From assembly GCA_046727435.1 (NCBI GenBank), contig JBKPCR010000262.1:1-10334 (forward strand): 10,334 nucleotides of DNA, written 5' to 3'. Shown here one piece after another: positions 1-4,813 of the stretch (within the stretch, counting starts at the first letter, position 1; every line of letters starts with the position of its first letter). Origin of the DNA: CAVPRW01 sp046727435 [NCBI: bacterium] (GTDB lineage Bacteria > Tectomicrobia > Entotheonellia > J063). The position numbers and the translations under genes are program-made. The notes under the pieces were generated by a model. That model ran no database searches and was not told the DNA's origin. It saw only the letters and a program-made list of their open reading frames with translations.

Positions 1-72
1 CTCCTCTCCAAAGGGCTGCTGCCACACGGATCGTCCTACGAGGAAGCCTTACGGCTTCACACCCACTACTAA
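1..72 (-). promoter_or_regulatory. 5' leader and Shine-Dalgarno of a gene off the left edge
   Basis: Read on the minus strand, the last bases before the window edge are TTTGGAGAGGAG, a strong purine-rich SD. A start codon is therefore expected just outside the window. The leader contains a perfect 6-bp hairpin at 41-56 (GAAGCC/GGCTTC around the tetraloop GTAA on the minus strand). The tetraloop is of the GNRA type. The gene itself cannot be seen, so whether the hairpin has a regulatory role is unknown. Confidence 0.4.
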
Positions 73-78
73 TCTCCA

Positions 79-107
79 AATATGTCTCGCAGCCGCCTTG
101 TTGTCAA
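79..107 (-). promoter_or_regulatory. sigma70-like promoter reading leftward
   Basis: On the minus strand a perfect -35 box TTGACA (102-107) is followed, after exactly 17 bases, by CATATT (79-84), which matches 4 of 6 bases of the -10 consensus. It points towards the leader and SD at the left edge. The pairing of promoter, hairpin leader and SD makes each part more believable. No experimental evidence is available. Confidence 0.45.
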
Positions 108-205
108 GAGGATCGAAGCACGCGGGTGGGAACACTCCAGCAAGAGGGACGTGGGTCTGCGTGAGGAGTGAACACCTCAGGCCTCGCCTGGGAATCATGA
201 AGGCC

Positions 206-392
206 TTACAACCCCTTTCGTGAGGGACGATGGCTCCCGGGGCGATTGATCCGCCGCCGACGGGTTTCCACAGCCCGCTCGAGGGCCAGGCGGAGTTGGG
301 ACTCGAAAAATGGCTTCGAGAGATACCCCGCCGGCACCATGCGCCAGTGGTGAATGATCAATATCCTGCGTCTCGTCGTTGTGGGATAGGGA
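206..392 (-). pseudogene. response-regulator receiver domain relic (C-terminal end), frameshifted
   Basis: The minus-strand frame ending at the TAA at 206-208 encodes AGYLSKPFFESQLRLALERA. This resembles the last strand and helix of CheY-like receiver domains, where an invariant Lys-Pro follows the GYL motif. Just upstream, in a different frame, LSHNDETQDIDHSPLAHGAG resembles the preceding beta4-alpha4 segment of such domains. The two pieces join only through a frameshift near 330-345. The phospho-acceptor Asp region and the N-terminal half were not found, and no start codon or SD was identified. I read it as a decayed fragment of a two-component regulator. The KPF motif is what the call rests on, so it could still be chance similarity. 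Confidence 0.45.
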
Positions 393-397
393 ACTGG

Positions 398-622
398 CTA
401 GGGCAAGAAAAACCCCACGAGAGCCAGACTCGCCCGGAGCGCTACCTGGTGGTCGGCCTCATCAACGCCAGGCCAAGGAGCACCGTATGGCCGGTCATAT
501 TGGCGGTAAACACCCGTCCGCACCGGAGGGAACTGATGGTATCCGATGGCGCCAGCAGCACAGGCCAGCAGGAGTAACAGCCCATGGCGGGTGGTGGTCG
601 ACCTCGCAAACGTCGGCCACAT
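398..622 (-). CDS. possible small membrane protein (74 aa), unknown
   Basis: This 74-codon ORF starts at an ATG preceded by GAGGG seven bases upstream. The same frame is open much further upstream, but that extension is low-complexity and Arg/Pro-rich with no SD, so the internal ATG is preferred. Residues 14-28 (GLLLLLACAAGAIGY) form a hydrophobic helix after an Arg-containing N-terminus, and residues 61-74 (ALRASLALVGFFLP) could be a second one. The stretch between them is rich in Tyr, Pro and Arg. I do not recognise a family. The stop lies immediately upstream of the receiver relic on the same strand. It may be a real two-helix protein or an open frame in decayed DNA. Confidence 0.35.
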   Translation of the reverse strand: MWPTFARSTTTRHGLLLLLACAAGAIGYHQFPPVRTGVYRQYDRPYGAPWPGVDEADHQVALRASLALVGFFLP

Positions 623-763
623 CGGTGAACCCTCAGGAGTCAGCGCGTGGGAGAGCCGTGTCGTGGGCGGCAGGGGAGCAGGCAACAGAGGCCTGGCAGG
701 CCTTGGCACGCGCATACCCACGATGTGGCGGCGGAAGCGAGTCTTTGCCGTGTAATCACGGGG

Positions 764-790
764 AAAAAAAGAGCCGTGTAGGGGTACGGC
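764..790 (-). terminator. Rho-independent terminator after the 88-aa gene
   Basis: On the minus strand GCCGT and ACGGC pair as a 5-bp GC-rich stem (786-790 with 773-777) around an 8-base loop. TC and then a run of seven T follow. It lies about 105 bases downstream of the stop codon at 895 and is in the right orientation to end that transcript. The stem is short, but the T-run is convincing. Confidence 0.55.
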
Positions 791-894
791 CTGGAGTACG
801 GGATGACGTGTGCGGCGGCTGTCAGCGGCCCCACGTCCGCGCGGATGGTTCGGGGGTGAATTCTGGCCGCGTGGACGGGGTCCGCCTGTGTTGT

Positions 895-1161
895 CTACAC
901 AGCGAGGCCGTAGAGCAGAGTGGCCACAGAGAGGGCGCGCTGTGCCGCGACTATTTCGGGAGCGGCGTCCGCACGGAACGGTGTCACGACTTCGCGCCTG
1001 GCATCCCAGCAGGCGCTGAGCGAGACAAGCCTCGCCTCCTGGCGTGCGGCTGCGTGAGTCGTCCACCAGTCTCGGAGCTGCTGGTACCAGCTTTTGGCAT
1101 GTCCAGCGCGGCCGACACCGATGTGAGTCCCCCAGATGGGCGCATGTCCATGTTCTCGCAT
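895..1161 (-). CDS. orphan 88-aa protein, unknown function
   Basis: The start is well supported: AAGGAG lies six bases before the ATG, the best SD in the left half of the window. The product is hydrophilic, Ala/Arg-rich and Trp-rich at the front ([10 protein letters not shown] at residues 24-33). It has a likely helical C-terminal half and ends in the mildly hydrophobic [13 protein letters not shown]. There is no signal peptide and no motif that I recognise. The stop codon of a 38-codon ORF sits inside the SD-to-start spacer, which suggests translational coupling. A T-tailed hairpin lies downstream at 764-790. Coding looks real from start, stop and termination context; function cannot be assigned. 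Confidence 0.6.
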   Translation of the reverse strand: MREHGHAPIWGTHIGVGRAGHAKSWYQQLRDWWTTHAAARQEARLVSLSACWDARREVVTPFRADAAPEIVAAQRALSVATLLYGLAV

Positions 1162-1163
1162 GA

Positions 1164-1280
1164 TTATCTCCTTGGCTTCTTGCGTACGGTCTGATCTACA
1201 GCTTCTTGTTGACTAATATAATATATTCTTGATAAATAATTAAATGAATTATGCTCATCTACATCATGAATAATTCTCAT
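1164..1280 (-). CDS. small AT-rich ORF (38 aa) overlapping the next gene's SD
   Basis: Thirty-eight codons run from an ATG at 1280 to a TAA at 1164, two bases before the start codon of the 88-aa gene. Its last codons (CCA AGG AGA TAA) contain that gene's SD, a layout typical of translational coupling. The product is charged at both ends and Tyr/Ile-rich in the middle ([13 protein letters not shown]), with a basic tail (RKKPRR). The DNA is far more AT-rich than its surroundings, so it may be a recent arrival or an upstream regulatory region that happens to be open. Its own SD is weak (GAGG about 12 bases upstream). No family recognised. Confidence 0.35.
   Translation of the reverse strand: MRIIHDVDEHNSFNYLSRIYYISQQEAVDQTVRKKPRR
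1204..1280. promoter_or_regulatory. AT-rich island, candidate promoter region
   Basis: These bases are strikingly AT-rich inside a GC-rich window. They hold several overlapping -10-like hexamers on the minus strand (TATATT, TATTAT) about 60 bases upstream of the 88-aa gene. An inverted repeat ATAATT...AATTAT is also present. No good -35 box is placed correctly, so a specific promoter cannot be chosen. The region overlaps the 38-aa ORF. Confidence 0.3.
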
Positions 1281-1339
1281 GGATGAGCCAGCCTCGGAGT
1301 CGGTGCGATGGTTCGAGGCGATATAGGGGACAGAGAAGA

Positions 1340-1364
1340 ACCCCACGCTCGGGTGAGGTGGGGT
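1340..1364 (-). terminator. hairpin terminator after the 163-aa frame
   Basis: ACCCCAC (1340-1346) pairs with GTGGGGT (1358-1364). Within the loop, CTC pairs with GAG after a one-base bulge, giving about 10 bp and a 4-base loop. On the minus strand it is followed by the pyrimidine-rich TCTTCTCTGT rather than a pure T-run. It lies about 25 bases past the stop at 1390 and is well placed to end the minus-strand array. Strength as an intrinsic terminator is moderate. Confidence 0.45.
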
Positions 1365-1389
1365 GAGAGAGGGGATGGGGGAGTGATGT

Positions 1390-1880
1390 TCAGCGGTCTG
1401 GCTGGGGCGCGAACAGGCGCCGGTTTTCGAGGAGCTTCCAGGGGATGGTGCGGGTTCTGACATCCCCTTCCAGGTGTTTCGGGTGGCAGACCCAGGCGAT
1501 GCCGTGCGCGTCCACCCTCATACGGGTACACTCGACACCACGCAGGTATACGCCGGGGATGGCGGTCTCGTCGCTGACGCGATGGAGGTCTGCACTGGTC
1601 CAGTCGATTGGCTGCCCGGTGTGGTTGCGCAGGGTGTCTTCGAGTGACCCATCCTCGTCTATGGGTTGGTCAGTGTCCGGATCGGGGTAGGGGGAGAAAA
1701 ATCCAGGGTATTAATCCCAAAGAACATCTCAGCCAGCTGCTCATCCTGCGCCTGGGATTGGAGGAAGATCCTGCGTCGCGCAAGGGCCCGCTTCAGAAGG
1801 AAAGCGTCGAGGGTGACGAACGCCCACTCGATGTCGTCAGGACTGAACTCGTGGCTTGAACACTTGAGGATCAGCTTCAT
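1390..1880 (-). CDS. unknown protein of about 163 aa, interrupted by one frameshift
   Basis: The ATG at 1880 has GAGGGG eight bases upstream. The first frame reads MKLILKC, a helical DDIEWAFVTLDAF region, then ALARRRIFLQSQAQDEQLAE, and stops at 1659. The minus-one frame, open from just before that stop, continues with acidic and ordinary protein-like sequence (DPDTDQPIDEDGSLEDTL) and IPGVYLRGVECTRMRVDAHG, ending at the TGA at 1390. Adding one base in the overlap, for instance to the run of five T (1697-1701) or the C-run beside it, restores a single 163-residue protein. Both halves look coding and lack any start between them, so I treat them as one gene. I do not recognise the family. It is either a recent pseudogene, a sequencing error at a homopolymer, or (less likely) a programmed shift. 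Confidence 0.55.
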
Positions 1881-1909
1881 AGAGGGTTCCCCTCGGTGAG
1901 ATGACAGCA

Positions 1910-2067
1910 TTACTGTTGGGGGGTATGACTTCCGCTGGCGTAGGCTTCAAGGCGTTCTCGGTCGTTGATCACGACATCACAAAATGTTGCCGGACGCGAG
2001 CAGGCCGGTAATCCCGCAGCGCTCTATCAATGTCTTCTTGCAGGACTTTAATCATCACATAGGGCAT
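1910..2067 (-). CDS. small protein of about 52 aa, interrupted by one frameshift
   Basis: The ATG at 2067 is preceded by AGAGGATCTCC, an acceptable SD. The first frame gives MPYVMIKVLQEDIDRALRDY and then RPARVRQHF, stopping at 1969. The minus-one frame continues as CDVVINDRERLEAYASG and stops at 1910. One extra T in the TTTT run near 1981-1984 would join them into 52 residues. Its stop lies 30 bases before the start of the 163-aa frame, and its start overlaps the preceding 29-aa ORF. The arrangement suggests a co-transcribed set. The sequence looks like a soluble helical protein; no known family is recognised. Confidence 0.4.
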
Positions 2068-2137
2068 GGAGATCCTCTGTTCCGTTTTCCTCGATGATCC
2101 CCGCGAAGGTGCGTACCACATACCGCCGATGGCCCAT
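2048..2137 (-). CDS. possible 29-aa ORF overlapping the next start
   Basis: Twenty-nine codons starting MGHRRYVVRTFAGIIEENG. The 3' end overlaps the start of the next ORF by 20 bases in another frame. The basic start followed by a hydrophobic strand and an acidic stretch looks protein-like, but the SD (AAGG two bases before the ATG) is poorly spaced. It is an open candidate supported mainly by its place in a tight same-strand array. Confidence 0.25.
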   Translation of the reverse strand: MGHRRYVVRTFAGIIEENGTEDLHALCDD

Positions 2138-2155
2138 GGCCTTGCGCCGTCTCGG

Positions 2156-2212
2156 TCACTCCTCCTGCGGATGAGGGGCTAGGGCGCGTAACACGTCCCA
2201 TGCATCCATCAT
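2156..2212 (-). CDS. possible 18-aa mini-ORF with strong SD
   Basis: The tandem ATG ATG at 2212 is preceded by CAGGAGACCG, a well-placed SD. It encodes MMDAWDVLRALAPHPQEE and stops 18 bases before the next ORF. It could be a leader peptide, the beginning of a gene lost by frameshift, or a true microprotein. Only the SD supports it. Confidence 0.3.
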   Translation of the reverse strand: MMDAWDVLRALAPHPQEE

Positions 2213-2237
2213 CGGTCTCCTGCCGCGACCAGCACCA

Positions 2238-2321
2238 CTAATTGCCTTGGCCTATGACCACAGCGGTCGTCGTGCGTCGCGCATAGATCTTCTCATGGGT
2301 AGAAGCGGGGTTGTAGGGCAT
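2238..2321 (-). CDS. possible 27-aa mini-ORF after the SDR gene
   Basis: An ATG 11 bases after the SDR stop opens 27 codons (MPYNPASTHEKIYARR then TTTAVVIGQGN). No clear SD precedes it, so translation would depend on coupling to the SDR gene. The composition looks protein-like, but the length makes chance likely. Confidence 0.2.
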   Translation of the reverse strand: MPYNPASTHEKIYARRTTTAVVIGQGN

Positions 2322-2332
2322 TTGCTGACTGG

Positions 2333-3094
2333 TTAATGATGAGTTGCCCCGCCATTCACATTGATTGTCTGGCCGGTGATAAAGTCACTGTCCTCTGAGG
2401 CGAGAAATACCACCGTCCCAGTCAAGTCAGCGGGCTCTTCGTGCCGCTTGATGATCTGCTGGTCCAGGACCCATTCCCGAATGCGGGCAACCGTCTCTGG
2501 GTCTGCAAGTCCCTGCGCCGCCTCGGTTCGTGTGTAGCCTGGGGTGATGGTATTGACGTGAATCCCAGTGCCCGACAGCTCGCGTGCGAGCGCACGGGTA
2601 AGCGCGAAAACAGCACCTTTCGACGCCACATAGTGCAAGAACAAAGGGACTCCCATCCAGATAGTGTCCGATGAGATGTTGATAATCTTGCCTTTGCCCT
2701 GCTGCTTCATGGTGGGGATGACGGCTTTACAGCACAACCATATACCCTTGACATTGACTGCCATGACCCGATCCCACTCAGCTTCCGGAATCTGCTCAAA
2801 GGGGGTGAGTTTCAACCCACCGTAAACGGCAGCATTATTGACCAGAATGTCGATCCGCCCGAAGCGCTGGACGGTCTGGGCCGCCACCGCTTCGGTGCTC
2901 TGGGCGTCGGCGACGTCCACCATCATCCCCAACGCTTCGCCCCCCACATCCTGGACTTTGGCGACGGTTTCTGCGCAAGACAGGATGTCTGCGGCGACAA
3001 CTTTGGCGCCCTCGCGAGCCAGAGCGAGACTGTATGCCTGTCCGATCCCACGCGCTGCCCCTGTCACAATAGCTACCCGATCCTTGAGTCGCAT
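2333..3094 (-). CDS. SDR-family NAD(P)-dependent oxidoreductase
   Basis: This complete 253-aa short-chain dehydrogenase/reductase of the classical type would be a cytosolic enzyme interconverting an alcohol and a ketone. The cofactor motif TGAARGIG is at residues 11-18. Asp36 at the end of the second strand usually favours NAD over NADP. NNAA is at 86-89, Asn114 in VNVKG, catalytic Ser141/142 in NISSD, and Tyr155/Lys159 in YVASK. PGYTRT follows, and the C-terminus is the usual ITGQTINVNGG. Length is normal. The start is fixed by AGGAGG about five bases upstream. The substrate cannot be told from the sequence; relatives include 3-oxoacyl-ACP reductase-like and glucose or cyclic-alcohol dehydrogenases. 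No partner enzyme lies next to it: a toxin relic is upstream and tiny ORFs are downstream. Confidence 0.93.
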   Translation of the reverse strand: MRLKDRVAIVTGAARGIGQAYSLALAREGAKVVAADILSCAETVAKVQDVGGEALGMMVDVADAQSTEAVAAQTVQRFGRIDILVNNAAVYGGLKLTPFEQIPEAEWDRVMAVNVKGIWLCCKAVIPTMKQQGKGKIINISSDTIWMGVPLFLHYVASKGAVFALTRALARELSGTGIHVNTITPGYTRTEAAQGLADPETVARIREWVLDQQIIKRHEEPADLTGTVVFLASEDSDFITGQTINVNGGATHH

Positions 3095-3169
3095 GTGCCC
3101 CTCCTATAGTCTCACGAAGGCCCGACGGGGCGCGAGACAAGCGGAACCCCCACTTGGGTGGGCGCACGC

Positions 3170-3313
3170 CTATGTGCGGCGGATCGCTTCAATACATGCC
3201 TCGACGCAGATCAAAAACCCTTCGCCGAAGCCGATCCCCCATCCCTCATACCAGGCGTCTGCCTCTGCGATGCCTTGCTTCGCCTCCGGTGCAATGATCA
3301 ACTCAGCGGCCAT
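3170..3313 (-). pseudogene. RelE/ParE-family toxin, truncated after 47 aa
   Basis: The sequence AELIIAPEAKQGIAEADAWY and then GEGFLICVEACIEAIRRT matches the first strand and two helices of ParE-type toxins, including the A-WYE turn and the GEGFL...V.ACIEAI helix. Intact members are about 95 residues and act on gyrase or on translating ribosomes. Here a stop follows RRT, where the family normally continues into the beta-sheet with the active-site region. No antitoxin gene is visible next to it. The start overlaps the end of an integrase fragment by 16 bases, so the fragment was probably brought together with it by rearrangement. It should be non-functional. Confidence 0.65.
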
Positions 3314-3687
3314 AGCGGCTTTGGACCCCTTAGTTCGGGCGGCGGAGGAGGTCGTCCAGGTCTTGATCTCCACCGCCAGAATACCCAGAACCCCTGCTGA
3401 TGCCAACGGCTCAACGTTGTAGGTTGCACGCTCACCAAAGCCTGGCGCCAGTCGAAGCAGTGGGTAAGCCAGGCCAGTGTGAAACGGATTGTGTTGGATG
3501 CGCGCCTTGCGGTGACGTCGCGTTCCTGATAGAGGGTCAGCTGTTTGCGCAGAAAGAGGTTCTCCGCGGCAAGGGCGGGCCTTGGGTGCAGGCCTAGAAG
3601 CAGAAAGCGCACAGCATCCACGAAAAGCATCAGCACCGTGTATATGAGTTGTACGAGGTGGCAAAACAGATGTGTACATCGTGACAT
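3298..3687 (-). pseudogene. integrase/transposase N-terminal fragment (129 aa)
   Basis: Residues 37-50 (PALAAENLFLRKQL), then ASNTIRFTLAWL, the CFDWRQAL region and SRWHQQGFWVFWRWRSRPGR (94-113), match the N-terminal helix-turn-helix part of the common bacterial integrase-core transposases (rve, DDE type). After PELR at residue 120 the similarity ends abruptly and the frame closes nine codons later. The catalytic DDE domain is absent. The start has GGAGG upstream inside a hairpin loop, but 12 bases away. The break coincides with the beginning of the ParE-like relic, so this looks like a deletion junction. Confidence 0.75.
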
Positions 3688-3692
3688 CGCCG

Positions 3693-3711
3693 AGGTCTCC
3701 CTCCGAGACCT
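3693..3711. repeat. 7-bp hairpin with GGAGG loop before the integrase fragment
   Basis: AGGTCTC and GAGACCT are perfect inverted repeats around five bases. On the minus strand the loop is exactly GGAGG, and the integrase ATG lies five bases beyond the stem. SD-bearing hairpins near transposase starts are a known way to limit expression, but the spacing from loop to ATG is longer than usual. Confidence 0.4.
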
Positions 3712-3761
3712 AGGTTGTGTTTCTTGCTTATTGTCGCTGCTGCAAGACGCGATGTCCAGTA

Positions 3762-4025
3762 CTATACGGATGGAATTTTTCGGGGCACAGAGAAGCAGAC
3801 GATGTAACAGTGGTTGCGCCGCAGGATGTTACGCACCGTGGTCGCGTCAATATGACCCCCCAGATGCACCAAGGCACCCTGGATGCGGCGGTGTCCCCAG
3901 GTGGCATGCTCTTCGGCCATGCAGACCACGAGCGGTTCGATCTCCTCCGCTACACGCGGTCGTCGAAATGGTCGTCTAAAACGCCCCCCAATCATTCCCT
4001 TGGAGAGACAAAGGCAGACTGACAT
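3762..4025 (-). pseudogene. integrase/transposase middle fragment
   Basis: Residues 21-72 (encoded by about 3965-3810) contain RRPRVAEEIEPLVVCMAEEH, then ATWGHRRIQGALVHLGGHID and TVRNILRRN. This is the linker and second helix-turn-helix region that precedes the DDE core in rve-type integrases (usual pattern: WGYRRIQGAL...T..NIL). Both flanks diverge: the first 20 residues and the last 15 do not fit. It lies upstream of the N-terminal fragment on the same strand, the reverse of normal gene order, so the two are separate relics or a rearranged one. The linker style also differs, suggesting different subfamilies. Confidence 0.7.
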
Positions 4026-4132
4026 TCCCCCGCAACCGGCGCCTACCAGGCGTGCAACGGAAGCATGCGGTGTTGCTACCTTCCTTGCCGGCTACGGATC
4101 CTCCTCCCATGCATTTGAGGGCAGATTTAGGC

Positions 4133-4184
4133 TATAATGCTGAAAAATGTCTGTCCCAACGGCTCTTCGGAGGAATCGATGTAA
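4133..4184 (+). promoter_or_regulatory. TATAAT box plus SD with an ATG-TAA start-stop
   Basis: A perfect TATAAT (4133-4138) is followed about 30 bases later by GGAGG (4169-4173), a five-base spacer, ATG (4179-4181) and immediately TAA. No good -35 is seen at 17 bases. The signals look like the front of a gene whose body was lost, or a minimal start-stop ORF in the leader of the gene at 4271. Confidence 0.35.
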
Positions 4185-4204
4185 CACTAGAATGGGCTCC
4201 TGTC

Positions 4205-4235
4205 TTGACAGAGGCCTGCTCAGCACCGGTGTATT
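4205..4235 (+). promoter_or_regulatory. candidate promoter of the DinB-like gene
   Basis: A perfect TTGACA (4205-4210) is followed by TGTATT (4230-4235), 4 of 6 to the -10 consensus, but at a long 19-base spacing. It would start transcription about 30 bases before the ATG at 4271. It is weaker than ideal because of the spacing. Confidence 0.35.
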
Positions 4236-4270
4236 CGATCGCGTGGGTGAATACGGCTCAGGAGACTAGC

Positions 4271-4711
4271 ATGGACCGATCATATGTGGCGGAGAACGAT
4301 GCGGAGCGGGCGCGACTGAAGGCCGTCGTCGCCCGGTTGACGGATACCGATATGGCCCGCCCCATGAGCGAGGCATGGACGGTCGGGGTAGGGCTCATGC
4401 ATCTCGCTTTCTGGGACGGGCTCTCCTTGTCGAAGTTCGAGGAGTGGGAACGCACGGGTGCGGTGCAGATCCCGCCCATGGGGGACATGGTGGATGGGAT
4501 CAATGACGCTATGCTGCCCTGGTGGCGGACCATCGCCCCAGCCCAGGTCAGGCACGCGGTCGTCGCAGCCGCCGAGGCCGTGGACCGCAAAGCTGAGACC
4601 CTCCCGGCGCCCATCATCGAGGCCATCCTGGCGGTGCGCCCCCGATCGCTGGCACGCGCGATCCACCGCCGCCAGCATCTCGACCAGATTGAGCGCGCCC
4701 TCGCAGGGTGA
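4271..4711 (+). CDS. DinB / maleylpyruvate-isomerase N-terminal domain-like protein
   Basis: This 146-aa four-helix-bundle protein is of the DinB/YfiT-like superfamily, many members of which bind a metal and use small thiols. It begins with AENDAERARL, then AWTVGVGLMHLAFWD (36-49), where His44 is the usual first ligand. It ends with IHRRQHLDQIERAL (131-144), where His132 and His136 fit the H-x3-H pair. The start is the ATG after AGGAG with seven bases of spacing. The frame is open further upstream to 4052, but that stretch has no family similarity and crosses promoter-like sequence. Substrate unknown. A possible promoter lies at 4205-4235 and a hairpin follows the stop. Confidence 0.8.
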   Translation: MDRSYVAENDAERARLKAVVARLTDTDMARPMSEAWTVGVGLMHLAFWDGLSLSKFEEWERTGAVQIPPMGDMVDGINDAMLPWWRTIAPAQVRHAVVAAAEAVDRKAETLPAPIIEAILAVRPRSLARAIHRRQHLDQIERALAG

Positions 4712-4714
4712 CTC

Positions 4715-4744
4715 GACCATCTGCCACCGCCGAGGGAGATGGTC
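4715..4744 (+). terminator. inverted repeat after the DinB-like gene
   Basis: GACCATCT and AGATGGTC are perfect 8-base inverted repeats with a 14-base loop, starting four bases after the stop codon. There is no T-run behind it, so it may protect the 3' end or act only weakly as a terminator. Confidence 0.3.
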
Positions 4745-4813
4745 TATCGCTCACCAGTTAAGTTGACAATGCCCATGTGATTCCCCCGCACCTCGTTTCT
4801 GGGAGCCACCTGC

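Noticed and set aside
41-56. Hairpin as a group II intron domain V
   Set aside because: Only a 6-bp stem with GTAA loop; the conserved catalytic triad, bulge and second stem of domain V are missing, and no intron-type reverse transcriptase is present.
623-1066. N-terminal extension of the 74-aa minus-strand frame to 222 codons
   Set aside because: The extension is Arg/Pro-rich, passes through a T-tailed terminator and overlaps the 88-aa gene; the internal ATG at 622 has the SD.
379-1194. 271-codon plus-strand open frame
   Set aside because: No SD, no recognisable domain, low-complexity Gly/Arg-rich composition, and it runs antisense to the better supported 88-aa gene, the terminator and the 74-aa frame.
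1690-1701. Programmed -1 ribosomal frameshift
   Set aside because: No X XXY YYZ heptamer in the zero frame and no clear stimulatory hairpin right after it; a homopolymer length change explains it more simply.
2838-3422. 194-codon plus-strand ORF
   Set aside because: Antisense to the conserved N-terminal half of the SDR gene and to the toxin relic; no SD and no family similarity.
4052-4270. Upstream extension of the DinB-like protein
   Set aside because: The added residues have no family similarity and span promoter-like sequence; the ATG at 4271 has AGGAG and matches the usual domain start.
4763-4768. TTGACA as a promoter for the phosphoesterase gene
   Set aside because: No -10-like hexamer lies 16-18 bases downstream; the sequence there is C-rich.
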